Positions 13,870-26,379 of a stretch of 64,000 nucleotides of DNA are shown piece by piece. A program made the position numbers and the translations under genes. Position 1 is the first letter of the stretch. Each line of letters begins with the position of its first letter. Origin of the DNA: Physcomitrium patens (lineage: Eukaryota; Streptophyta; Bryopsida; Funariales; Funariaceae); contig NC_037254.1 in assembly GCF_000002425.4 (NCBI RefSeq), forward strand, positions 1,002,976-1,066,975, read 5' to 3'. A model generated the notes under the pieces. The model ran no database searches. It saw only the letters and a program-made list of their open reading frames with translations, and was not told the DNA's origin.

Positions 13870-16800
13870 CATATGCAACAACAACAAGTCACTCAATGGA
13901 AGGAGATTTTGGCAATAAAGGCATTACAATGTATTGTGAATAAGATGGATCAATTTGGTGGGAGAAATGTGTCAAAGTACATATAATTTTATGCATGAGA
14001 AATAGGAGTTAACAAGATATTGGAAGATGATATGATTGCAAACTTTATACTTATAATGGTGCCAAAAATTTGAGGGCAAATAAAAAAGTTAAAAGATTCT
14101 AATAGAAGTACTTAAGATGATTTTGTACAAAAAATGTAAGAAGAGTATTTTATAGAGGATTTTAAGTAAATAATCAAGAGATCTTTTTTGAGTGGATTAT
14201 ATGTCCAATAAAGGATTTATTGGCAAATAAATTATTGAAAGAATTTAATTATCAATTTAAGCAATTATCAGGGATGGAAAGATTGAGCTTAAAATTGGAG
14301 AAGACTTAGTTATTTATACAAGCTATAAATGTAGAATTGCAAGAAAAAATGGAACTATTGCTTGAGGATTAAAACAAAGAGCAAGGAATAAAAATAAATT
14401 CGAAAGAAGCAGAATGAACAGTGTTATTATTAACTAAAAGATAACGATGAAGAAATAAAGCAATTGTAAGTGATACCATCTCTTCTATTATATACAAGCA
14501 ATATGCTTCTTAACCATCTTTTATTCTTCCAAAGAGTGATGATTTGGCAATTAATAAATTAGTTAAAGGCATGAGAGAATTAATACTCAAATTAGTTAGA
14601 TTTGAAGAAAAGAGCCAAACAACAAAAGATTCATTGGAAGCAAAACCAAGGCAAATAGGAGAAAGTTTGTCTCTTTGTTGTATGTAGTATAATAGTCTTA
14701 ATCATTCACAAAGGGAGTTTGAGGAATTTACTAAGACATTAAGGAGTAATAGAGTATATTTCAAAGAAAGAAACATACATTTAAGAGAAAGTGAAATACC
14801 ATAAAAAATAAATTTTGGCAAATATGGAATAAAAATAATGATAGTTTATACAATGCAAGCAAAGACAAATAGGGTTGGTCTTACTCACAATTATGCAAGT
14901 ACAAGCATTGAAGGATCAGATTATATAATTTTATTGTGGCCAAGTATAATAAAGTGTGTAACAAATAGAAAGGTTGCTAGAGATGTATGACTTGATGTTA
15001 GAAAATGTATTTGAAAAACTACAAGTTGGAATGATCTAGTTGATAGTTTATCTATACATGTGTATATTACAAAGAGTCAATATGAGGCATTGATAAAAGG
15101 TAAGCATAAGAAAGATGATGGAAATGAAAGTTCATCAAAGAAAACTATGAAATTGGATAAAGATTGACAACAAATCCTTTTGGTACATGGAAAGGTAATG
15201 AATGATACATCTAAGTAGAAAGGTAAGGCTCTATATTGTAAATTGCAATCAGATTATGAGGCAACAATGGATTTGAAGAAGATTTTGGAAGAGTGTATTT
15301 TAAATGGCAAGGTAAAATTTACATGGAAAGAAGTTCTAGAAATAGAAAAGAGAGAGTGCTATGAAATTATTACAGATATTATTAAGAAGAAATGGTAAAT
15401 TTTGGGTGAAAATATAGCTACAAATGTAAATAAGACAAGAATAATGATAGATGAATATGTTAATGATTATAAATATGGAGATATTTTCTATGTAAGGTTC
15501 ATTGAAGAAAAAGATAAAATCCAAGCATCTAATTATTATTCTTGTAGTTATTGGAAAAAAGAAATAATAGAGACATTAGTGAAGTTAAGAAATCAAAAGA
15601 ATCTCTTGTGGCATTAATTAATTATAGGTCAAAGATAAATTTGACATCAAAGTAATTTTATAAAAGGAGAAAATGGCCTATTGATACCAAACATAGGTGG
15701 TTGATTAGAACAGCAAACAATTCATGAAAAGAGTTATATGGAGCATGTCCAAATGTAAAGGTTACAATAAAGAATGCTCATGATGAGCAAAACTTCTTTA
15801 TATAAGATATGTCTATTTATTCTATCATACTTGGACAACCTTATATTATGGCTATTCAAATGGAAATAAAGATTATGGACAATAGATTAACATATGCTCA
15901 AATTAGGAGTTGACATTGAAAAAAAATAATATAATTTTTATAATATGTACTAATCACAAGGAAAAATATAAGAGTTTAAAAGAACAACTATTACCAAAAG
16001 TTACTAGAAAATTTTGAGATGAGCATGTGAAGGATTTTCAATACATGCTATTATAAAGCAGATTTGTAATAGTATAAGAGGTGATAGCTTCCTTCCTAGT
16101 AGAAGAAATAAGACCATTATTAGATTATTATAGAATGGATATATTTCACTCAAAAATATAAATAATTTTCGAATAATAGAAAAGAAAAATATCAAAAATA
16201 TAGAACATGAGTTTAAGAGCTATGGAGTATTTTACAAAAATGAATGCACAACATGGATGTTTGAAGAATCTTGTTTTGATGCTACTATGGATAACTTATA
16301 AATATTATTGGATTTGGATTTTAAAGGTGATGATAAAATAATAAATTTACATTCTAAAAAAAATTATAATAATGTGAAAGAATATACAGATAAATATAAA
16401 GTGAGGATAGAGACCAAATATTAGAATGTTGTAAAGAAGGTTAAACTAATTGCATTGCCACTACCATTGGATTGTGAAGAGAAAATTAAGAGAACTTCTA
16501 TACAACCAAATTTGAAAGATTCAAAGAAGATAGGGCATGAATTTACAAACATATTGACATTAAATGGATTAAAGATTGAATATAAAAACTTTTTGATAGA
16601 AGTTGAAAAAAGATATTTTAAAGAAATATTTTTTTGACATAACAAGATATTTGCATTTGAGCCACATGAAATAGGATATATGGATCTAGGTATAATAGTA
16701 ATTATGGTTATTATTATGTTTTTACATGAATCATGGATTTTATGGTCAATTCCTGTTCTAAAAGCCTATTTGCTAAAGCTAGTTGAATTACTCAATGAGG

Positions 16801-16880
16801 AGATTAAGATGGAAATACTAGCATATCTCTATATGCACTTACATACACATCTATATGTACATTTGTATACAAATTAGATT
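13870..16880 (+). pseudogene. Gag-protease remnant of a distinct gypsy lineage (element F)
   Basis: A plus-strand gag-like region begins near 13870 and is followed by a long basic linker. A retropepsin-like segment lies at about 15600-15910: the D(S/T)G-type box has decayed to an INYRSKIN-like form, and an ILGQPY-type flap follows near 15830. The N-terminal edge of a reverse transcriptase follows (FEPHEIGYMD at about 16655-16685). The sequence then breaks off in a short TA/CA-rich tract, before the RT palm. Frames are broken by many stops. The wording of the linker and protease differs from families A and B, so this is a separate lineage. No LTRs were found. Confidence 0.65.
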
Positions 16881-17985
16881 ATGATACCATTGTCATATTA
16901 TGTGTTGTCTTATTTGGAAATGTACAAGGTTTCTAATTATGAAAGATAAAATTGAAGGTGACAACTATCTTAGAAATTTTAGTAGGTTTTAATCATCCAT
17001 AAAAAAAATATAAATTCTAATTCCAAATAATTAACTTGTAATTAAAGTTTTCTACTAACAAATCAAAATATTGCTTGGTTGAGCTAATAGATCTTTAGAT
17101 ATCATTGAAATTTTAACCAACCCTCAAATTATCAACTATTGGTACCACTTTACACTTAAACTTGGATAACTCTTTAATGGTCCAATAAAAAGAACTCAAA
17201 TTTTATACACTCACTTAACACATGTATATCTATAATTCTACAAGAATTCAACCTTAGAGCTTACATAGCTTGCAAGAAATAGCTAAAAATTCTAATCCTA
17301 ATTTTATTGCCTAAAAATAATATTGCTAGAACAAAATCTAATTTTCATTAAATCTTTCAAATTTGTTTTAAAGCCAAACCAAGCAAGCCTAACATGCCTA
17401 AGACTAACTTAAAAATCACTTTCTTATCCAATTTATAAATCTCTAAAAATACCTCGTTATTAATCTTAGGTGGCTATTTTAATACTTTAGAGTTAAAATT
17501 TAATCCTACCTCACAAATGGTCATTCTATGGATATTAATCTTACCCTTTTTATGATTTTTTTTATAACTCTATCCTTCATACCACATAATAGTATAATAT
17601 TCTATAGTTTCTTTCATTTATATTTTAAACTTAATATAATTTTTATATACAATTTCATCTTTTTTATAAAGAACCTTATATTCAATGAATTCTAAGTCTT
17701 ATTATCCAATTCATTGAGTTAACATATTTTAATGATTATTTTTTCAATATAATTGTTAATGCAAAAACTACCAAATGTCACCTATTAAAAAAAATATTAA
17801 AGCCTTAGGTTGGAATATTACTCCATCATCAGTTTTCACCTCTTAAGTTTAGGCTACAATATACAATGAGACCATTAAAGGCTTCTAAGACCTCTATGAT
17901 ATATCCTCCACTATTATAATGTAAATTATAGCATATACAAATATCATCTTTATTTAATATTCCATATTTATTATTAATAATATAC

Positions 17986-18026
<41 letters not shown>

Positions 18027-18789
18027 AACACTTCATTATTTTCATCTTTATAAAATTCTTTTCTTAAAATTTTCTTATTTTATTTCTTTTTCAACTTTGC
18101 TACTTTTCTATCTTTTTGTTCCAATTTGTTTAATTATTTAATAAAAATATTCATCTTCTTTAGCTCATTAAATATTTTAGTATTAAATAAATACAAAGTT
18201 AGAAGGCGTTTGTATTAAATAGCTAAATAAGAAACTTAAACAAAATAATTGAGAGATAATACATCAAGAGAGTTAATCAATATAGAAGATGAGATATTAA
18301 TAAGTGGAATAAAGTTGATTGGAGTAAACTAAAAGATGTTTAAAATCATAGATATATTATGAGTTTAAGAACATATGATATTATTATTGATTTTTTTTTA
18401 AATGAACTTCAAAGATAAAATAGAATTAAATATTATAAAACAAAAGCTAAAAGCAATAAAGAAGAACAAAGTAAAACCTTAGTCAAAACCAATTTTTTAG
18501 AAGGAATGAAAGTAGAAAAGAAATGATCAATATGCAATACTAAAAAAATATTATTTAATAGCAAAATATTGATGCTAGTAAAAAGATTGTTAGGAATAAG
18601 ATTGATTAGTTAAATTATTAAAAAAAAAGTTATAGTCAAAAATTTGATATGTAAGAAGTGGATGATCAATAGAGGTGAAGAGTTTCTAAATTGAATTAAA
18701 AAGTGGATAGGTTAATAGAAGTTAGCAATATCATCAAGTAATTGCCCTTGATATAGAGGATAGATAAATACAACAATACCAAAAGGCAT
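16881..18789. other. AT-rich DNA of unknown origin
   Basis: No domain or repeat family recognised apart from a (TA)n microsatellite at about 17983-18026. Probably old transposon DNA. Confidence 0.4.
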
Positions 18790-18905
18790 TGTACTAGTAA
18801 AAACTTTTTATATTTAAGAAAGTTTATACATAAAGCTTTCTAGAGCATCTAGAAAATTTCTAACATCCTTTGCTATACTGAAATTTTAAAAGTTACTATT
18901 ATTAA
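18790..18905. repeat. Short dispersed repeat, shared with 47080-47165
   Basis: Both places share a segment with a TTTTATATTTAAGA motif followed by a CATCTAGAAA motif. At each place it lies next to a family A LTR of element D, so it is probably the end of an inserted repeat. Confidence 0.6.
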
Positions 18906-18919
18906 ACTTTTTAAATTTA

Positions 18920-19146
18920 AAAGTATATAATCTACAACTTTATGTTATTAATATGTGTTGCACATGGTTAATTTGTTGACTAAGTTTTTAACCTACCAAT
19001 CAACTATAGATTTGAATAGAGTCATAACTACATCTATGAAGCTTTTAAAAAACTTCTTTAAAAAATATAATAAAATAAATTAATTTTTATTTACTTCTAC
19101 CTGATTATAATGATAAATATTAGAAGAAATATGTATGTCCATGACA
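18920..19146 (-). repeat. 3' LTR of element D, front part
   Basis: This matches the first roughly 220 bases of the family A LTR in reverse, ending at the complement of TGTCATGG at 19146. The rest of the LTR is lost on the left. It marks the left edge of what remains of element D. Confidence 0.75.
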
Positions 19147-19189
19147 TTATCTTTGTTTCGAGAGACAAATTCTATAAAGAGCAATCATC

Positions 19190-20135
19190 ACCTTTTATAG
19201 ATCTTATTATTCTTTATCTTGGTTTTGATAGATGTCATCAATGAAAAGCCTCAATCCTCTTTGCTACATTTGTAAGATTTTTTGTTAGCTTCCATGTGTA
19301 TTTATTAATATCTTATTCATACTATTGAATCACATATTCCAACCTACTTTGGCACTGCATTATATCTAAGTCTTTTTCTATCTCAAATCCATTTTTATAC
19401 AAAGAAGTGATATTTGACTTCTTCTTGAGATATTTACTATTTTATATAATTCAAAAAGAGACACATGAAATATGAGATGAATTTTTATAAATTTTAGTAG
19501 ATATAATCTTTAAATAATAGAATTGACTTATTTACAAATAATAAAAGGTCTAAGCCTAAATAATCAAACATATCACAAGGACAAGTAGTCTTGATATTGC
19601 AACAAACTATATCTTCGTACTAACCTTGATTTGTGGTTGTTCTTTTATAATAGGCATCTATATTGATCTTTTGTCATTCTTAAGCTTACTTTATCTGCAC
19701 CTTCATTTTTGCATGTAGCTCTAACAAACAATTTGTCACATCTTTTACCACATGATTATCAATTTTTAAAAAGTCAAAAGTATTAAGTCATAGATGATAA
19801 ACATAAGTGATAAAGAAAGATTTTTATTGAGTAGAAAAATGTACCAAATTTTTATATGAAAATTCTACTAATGGCAAAAGAGTTGTTCAATCATCTTGAT
19901 GATAGTTGATGTACCAGCTCAAATATTTCTCCAAACTTCATTCACCTCTTTTGTTCTCCTATTAATTTAAAGATGAAAGATCAAAGTTAGTTTTATATCC
20001 ACCTTCAATATGTTAAAAAAATTCTCTAAAATATTAATATAAATTATATCTCTTTAGTTGATATAATATCCTTATCAATCTATAATAACAATAGATATTG
20101 TAAAAAAAAACTTAACTATTGTTCTTATACAAAAT
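19190..20135 (-). pseudogene. Element D: integrase and chromodomain remnant
   Basis: Read on the minus strand, this aligns with the integrase C-terminal half, GPY/F module and chromodomain of family A pol. It contains many stops and indels. The ORF3 region seen in other copies is missing between this segment and the LTR at 19146. The residue aligned with the second integrase Asp reads ACT (Thr). The next upstream part of D appears to be at 34706-35453, but about 1.6 kb of pol (RT palm through the integrase N-terminus) is absent from both pieces. Confidence 0.75.
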
Positions 20136-20205
20136 ATATTTCAAGTAAAAAAATAGCTAAGTTTTTTTTAACAACATCTATTATTATTATAGATTGCTTT
20201 TGTAT
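20085..20205. repeat. Imperfect palindrome joining two inverted integrase fragments
   Basis: Left of about 20135 the integrase sequence runs on the minus strand; right of about 20150 the same stretch (encoding the AKLFIDNIY-type box) runs on the plus strand. The two arms of about 33 bases face each other across a loop of about 30 bases. The right arm is the first recognisable piece of element C. Confidence 0.65.
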
Positions 20206-20324
20206 AAAAAAATTTTGAAATATATTTTGAAATATATTTTGTACAATGACAAGGAGCTTTTGTTTTTGAACAAATCACACATAAATATATAAAGTCTTTC
20301 ACATCCTTTTATATTAGTAGTTTT

Positions 20325-23300
20325 GAGTCATTAAATTGACTCACTAGTTGTTTTAGAATAAAAAGATGCATTTAGAATGATTAGAACCATAATATATAGT
20401 AAATAGTATAGAAATCTTTAGAAAAATAGAAAATTAGAGTATTAATTGAAGAATTGGAGTCTTAGTAAGTCTTCGAGGTAATTATCTTAATTGATTTAGT
20501 ATTTTTTAGTTATTATTGAGTATTAAGGAATATTTATTAAGGTAAATATTTATATTGGCCTTCTATCTATACATGTTATTTATAAAAAAACTAAAAATTT
20601 TAGTTAGTAGTTAGAAGAAGCATGAAAAAGAACCTCATGTCTTTTTAGTTAGTTATATAGAAAGTAGGATTTACAGTAGATTTAAATTAATTTTATTACT
20701 ATAAAAATCATCAAGGTAGGATATTATAGCCTTCAACTGATATTAGTATTATAGAACCATTATAGGCATTTTTAGAATTTATTTAGAATTTATTTAGAAT
20801 TTTTTAGGAATTTTTAGAGTAATTTCTAAGACTTTTGTAAAAATGAGTTTTATCACTTTGGGAGCCATTAAGAAGAAATGAAACAAGAGGTGAAGGCCTC
20901 AAAAGGTTCTTAGGCTCATTGGATATTTTTTAAGAACATGGTGAAGTAAAAAATGAAAAATTATAGATTTTACTAGTAGAAAATAGGACGACCAGTAATT
21001 AATGTAGTCCTTGTAAGAAAGGAGGTTTACAAGTCCCATATGGATTGTAGCACCTTGAAGGTAGTTAGGTAGATAAGACTAAGTCCTCGTGGCTTCTTTT
21101 AGGAACCCATATACATCACTTCTGAGCCTTGGTGAGGCTTGAATTCCTGATCTCTTAAGCAAGTTATACTTGAGGTAAAATTATTCACTTAACTTTTCAT
21201 TTATTTATGTGTTATTTTTCAAATCTTCATAACTTACTCATAGTAACTCGGATTTACATGTTTCTTACACCATTGAAATTTTTTAAAAAAAAAAAAAATT
21301 TAAAAATTTAAAAAAATATTTTTTACTTTTATTTTTTATTTTATACTAGGTGAAAACAAAGTGAACAAATTGTGACTAGTTTTGTAGTGTATAATTGCTT
21401 GATTGCATTCGTTTCACTTGCTTTTTATATTTTGCTCCTTTTAGCCTTAATATATTAATACTTCTACTTCACACCACTAATTACAAGCAACTCTTAATTG
21501 ATGCCATTTTGTAATTTGGGTTGAAGAGTGAATTTTACACTCACATTTTGGTGCATCTATCGGAAGATGGTGCTTCTAATAGTGTGTGTGAATGTGAAGT
21601 TGTTTGTTGTGATTCATCTTACTTGGTTTTGTTGGATAAGCAATTCAAATAGATCTTTATCATTAGTAAATATTTTATATTTTCTCCTTATTTGTGAAAA
21701 AAATGCATTTCAAATTTTCACTTTATGAAATAATCAACGATTTCAATGTTGAAATGAATGTAGATTATTCTCGGATTTTTATCAATCAATTTTTATGTGT
21801 TGAATGTTTTAAGTTGAAACTTTTTGAGGTTGTGTATTATGATTTCAGCTTTCCAAAAAGCTATATTGCACTCAAATTGGGATTGATTTAAAACTTAAGT
21901 GAATTTTTGATTAAGAAGAGGTTCAGTGCCTTGATAATTTCATGTACCACTTGTTTGGAAAAGCATTTTTTAGTGCTTGGTAATTATTTTACTGTAAAAC
22001 TTTTGGAGGACAAGCATCTTAAAGTTGAGTTTGTAGTAGTGAAAAATTCAATACTATTGAAGCAAAATTGAATTTGTGGCGATTTTTGGAGTAGAGAGAA
22101 GTTGCTGCCATGAGCTGAATATAATTGAGGTTAGTGATTTCTATCTCTTCTATCATTTATATTTTGGATTTTATGTTATATTTTAAAAACATTTATTAAA
22201 AATCTTCTTATTAATTATATTAAATTATAATAAAAAATAAAATAAAGTAATTCTATATATGTAAATCAAAAAATAAATAAAATAAAATAAAATTAAAATT
22301 AAAATATAAATAAAAATAATAATATTATTTCAAATAACTATTTAATTAATTTTAAAAAATAAAAATTAATTAATATTTTTAATTTAATTTAATTTTTATT
22401 TTTTCTTTTACTTGATTTTTATCTTTTTTATTTTTTATTTTTATTCTTAATTTTATTTATTAATATTACTTTTCTTTTATGTGCATGATAAGTTTTATAT
22501 ATTGAGATAAAGTTAATATATTTTTTATTTTTTTATTAATTAATTTTTTTATAAAATATTATTATTTCTAACCTTGAGTAATATTTGATTAGTTTATTGT
22601 TAGTGTTAGCATTATTTGGTGGATTTCTTAAGTTAGTTATTAATTCCAAAAGCATACAAGGTAGAGGTTGTCTTCAAGGTTTCATCACTTCTTTTCTTTG
22701 TGGTTTTTCTAATTAAAAGACCTTCTCTAATAATAGGGAGATTTAATCACATCTTCCACCCTTCATATCAATTCTTTTCATCTTTGTAAATTTCTAGTTG
22801 AGGGCTTCTTTTCAAATATAGGAAGATTTCATCACTCCCTCCACTCTTTGTATCCCTTTATTTACAAAAGTACTATAGAAGGAGCTTAAGAAGAATTCAA
22901 AAGAATTCTTCAGCAAAAAAAGAAGAAAAAATTCAAGAAGAAGGAATAAGTAGAAAAGTTAGATAGAAAGAATTTGGAAAAAAGAAGAAAAGAAGAAGAA
23001 CAGAAAAAGATTAAAAAGTTAAATAAATAATTTTTACTTCAAGGATAATTTGCTTAAGAGATCAGAAGTTCAAGCTTCACCAAGGCTCATAAGTAGTGTA
23101 TATGGATTCCTAAAAGAAGCTACAAGGCCTTAGTCTTATCTTCCTAACTACCTTCAAGGTGCTACAATCCATCTGGGACTTATGCACCTCCCTTCTTACA
23201 AGGACTACACTAGCTATTGATCTTCCTATTTTCTACTAGTAAAATCCATAATTTTGTATTTTTGACTTCACCATGGTCTTTAAAAACATCCAATTAGCCT

Positions 23301-23877
23301 AAGGACCTATCAAGGCCTTCAAATCTTGCTCCATTTCTTCATAATGGCTCCCAAAGTAGTAAAACTCATTTTTACAAAAGTCTTAGAAATTACTCTAAAA
23401 ATTCCTAAAAAATTTAAATAAACTCTAAAAATACCTATAATGGTTCTATAATACTAATATCAGTTGAACGCTACAATTTCCTATATTTATGATTTTTATA
23501 GTAATAAAATTAATTTAAATCTACTGTAAATCCTACTTTCTATATAACTAACTAAAAAGACATGAGGTTTTTTTTCATGCTTCTTCTAACTACTAACTAA
23601 AATTTATAGTTTTTTTTTATAAATAATATATATAGATAGAAGGCCAATATAAATATTGACGTTAGTAAATATTCCTTAATACTCAATAATAAGTAAAAAA
23701 TACTAAATCAATTAAGATAATTGCCTCTAAGACTTACTAAGACTCCAATTCTACAATTAACACTCTAATTTTCTATTTTTCCAAATATTTCTATACTATT
23801 TACCATATATTATGGTTCTAAGTATTCTAAATGCATCTTTTTATCCTAAAACAACTAATGAGTCGATTTAATGACTC
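20325..23877. mobile_element. Foldback-type element with inverted arms of about 880 bp
   Basis: The left arm (20325 to about 21205) and right arm (about 23005 to 23877) are long imperfect inverted copies whose outer ends read GAGTCATTAAATTGACTC and its near complement. The spacer of about 1.8 kb is very AT-rich, with a purine-rich block at about 22870-23010, and encodes nothing recognisable. The element separates two pieces of element C. No transposase is present, so it is non-autonomous if it is a transposon; an inverted pair of solo LTRs is the alternative. I could not find a clean target-site duplication. Confidence 0.75.
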
Positions 23878-24064
23878 ACACTTCTAACAAATTAGATTAT
23901 CATAGACTTAAACCATTTCCTATTTGTGAAGAAGTCAATCCAATCGCTTATTAATTACATCTATCAAAGTCTACAAAAATTCATCTCATATTTTATATGT
24001 TTCTTTTAAAGCCATATAAAATAGTAAATATTCCAAAAAAAAAAAGACAAATACCACTACTTCT
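23878..24064 (+). pseudogene. Element C: GPY/F region of integrase
   Basis: Plus-strand family A pol corresponding to 63115-63305 of the intact copy (the KLDYxxLxPFxI to HxxFHVSLLxPYK stretch), decayed. It breaks off after the codons for the QMPLPPI-type linker. The next codons appear at about 27316, so 24065-27315 is inserted. Confidence 0.8.
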
Positions 24065-24191
24065 ATTGGCTAAATCAATCCACTTTCATTGCATTTGAGA
24101 GTCTGAGGGGTAACTTCATTTACACAAGGCTTGATGTATTCTATTTTTTAACTATTATTTACTTATGATTTTATTTTATCAAATTTTTATG

Positions 24192-24240
<49 letters not shown>

Positions 24241-24702
24241 TTTTTATTTATATTAAAAAAATCAAATATTTTATTTTATTTTATTTTTATTTATTATTAT
24301 TACTTTAATATTATTTTATCATTATTATTAATATTATTTTAGTTTTTAATTAATTAATTATTTATTATTATTTTATATATTAATTAATTAATTAAATTAT
24401 CGAAGATTATCTTATGAGAGTTTTTACATGCATCACTTTTTTCACCAAAGAACTAACTATACTAAATACTGATCACAATACCACCATTATTTATTATCAC
24501 ACCAAAAATATATACAAGAACTCTTTCAAAGTTGCTATTTAATCACTATTAGAAATTATATCTGATCTACCATGGTCATCAATTTGTAAGTCATGTTCTA
24601 TCTTTGTTGCTATTAAATCGTCTTTATGTCTCTACAATTCTACAACTCTGATTTCTTTTGGTAGAAATGCCTTTACCTCACCGCCTCTTCTAAATTGTCA
24701 TG
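24065..24702. other. Insert within element C, left part, AT-rich
   Basis: Includes a (TA)n microsatellite at about 24195-24237 and runs of TTA/TAA. The identity of the insert is unknown; it is itself split by the solo LTR beginning at 24707. Confidence 0.45.
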
Positions 24703-24706
24703 CCGT

Positions 24707-26375
24707 TGTCGTATTACGTGAAGTCTTGCTTGAGAATGCACCGAGCACCTGGCTGTAGAAGGTAAAAGAAAATTACAACAAAGGGTCCTAACAATCTAAT
24801 AGGATTATAGAGAATTTAGAATTAAACGTTAACAATCATAATCAAATATTAAGCAAGCTCAATTAAACTTTATTGGAGTTATAAAAGAAACATAAGGAAA
24901 TCTTAAAGAAATATAAAAGAATATTAACGAAAACTTAGTCAAACCCTAACAAAAATCTAATAGAACCTTAAATTCTAACCAAATTCTAATCCTAATCCAA
25001 CCTTAATCAAATCCTAGACAAATCCTAAATCCTAAACTAAATCCTAATCAAACCTTAATCCCTAATCAAATCCTAATCCAAATCCTAAACCCTAAACCAA
25101 ATCCTATCAAAATCCTAAACCCTAAACCAAATCCTATCCAAATCCTAAACCTTAAACCAAACCCTAATCTAAATCCTAAATCCTAAACCAAATCCTAATC
25201 CAAACCCTAAATCCTAAATCAAATCCTAAACCTTAAATCAAATCCTAATACAAATCCTAAACCTTAAATCAAATCCTAATCCAAATCCTAAACCCCAAAC
25301 CAAATCCTAACCAAACCCTAAACCAAACCCTAATAATTCCTATAACAGATTTAAACCTCAATAACTAATGAATAAACCGTTGATCTTAACTAAAATTTTT
25401 CATACTTCTAAAAAAATAAGTTAAAAACAAGCACAAAAATTTTGATAAGGATCAGAGTTACCAAATTGATGATATCTTCAAAAATGTGCTCGGATATTGG
25501 CCGGCCTCCTTCTCCAATCTTAATGTCAATCTTCCAGAGCCAATATCTCTCCTTTTCACCTTTCGATTGATTCCAAAATTCTCATGCGCATAGAAAAACA
25601 AATCTAATATCCTCTCACATAAGTTTCACTTCAATTCAACCAATATATTGCAAGAAATCTCAAAAACCCCCACTAGACCTAAAATTCTACTTTCTAAGTC
25701 TTTGACCCACTTAAACCTCAATATCCCTCAATTCAACCATTAGATCAAGTTCAAATTCACAACACATATTAAACACAATTATAAACATAAACCCACAAAA
25801 TTTCACCCATAGATCTATTACAAAACTCTTGAAATCACCCAAAACGTAAACCCTATTTTATTTCATGAAACCCAAGTCATCCGAAACAAACCTTGACTTT
25901 GCAAGGCTATTACAAAGTCAATACAGATCCAAATCACCCAAAACCAACACCCATAGAAACCCTATCCAATCTTCTATCAAACCCCATTCTCCGATCTGCA
26001 AAAGATTCCTTGAATCGGTGTTAGAGTGCGGTTTTGTGCCTCGGGGTCTGATTTCGATCCAGGTTCATAACTGGTCCTCTTCGGGTATCAACTTTCGTCT
26101 TCTTGAGGTAATTTTTACTAATTTGCACTCCTAACTCCTCCCTACATATGCCTATATCCTTTATTTTTCTAATCTACCTTATTTTGTCTTATTTATGGCC
26201 TTACAAAGTAAATAGAAGCATAATTGGCTAAAGGCAGCATTAGCACCTTTAATTTTTCTACCCTTTGACTAATATCTATTTTTCCAAGTTAATTTGCTAC
26301 AATATTTTTGAAGTGAGATCCTCAAACATGATTTTTTTTCACCCTTTCACTTGTTATCCATGTTACATCACAACA
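24707..26375. repeat. Solo LTR 1 (1.67 kb) with 4-bp target duplication CCGT
   Basis: The ends read TGTCGTATTACG and TTACATCACAACA, so they are TG...CA with short inverted ends. CCGT precedes (24703-24706) and follows (26376-26379). It shares its full structure with 37953-39809, including the motif CTTGCTTGA(G/A)AATGC near the left end and the block at about 25730 related to CCATTAGATCAAGTTCAAAT. Between about 24960 and 25335 it carries a degenerate telomere-like array. Orientation relative to a full element is not known. Confidence 0.75.
24960..25335. repeat. Degenerate telomere-like array (CCTAAAC/CCTAATC units)
   Basis: Dozens of units such as AATCCTAAACC and CCCTAAACC, close to the plant telomere unit CCCTAAA but irregular. 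The array lies inside solo LTR 1 and recurs inside solo LTR 2. Confidence 0.85.
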
Positions 26376-26379
26376 CCGT

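Noticed and set aside
21528..21891. Short frames in the spacer of the foldback element as a transposase
   Set aside because: Two overlapping frames of about 65 codons without any transposase motif; the spacer is too AT-rich for a conserved gene.
24960..25335. Possible interstitial telomere from a chromosome fusion
   Set aside because: The array lies at the same internal place in two copies of a solo LTR, so it moves with the element.
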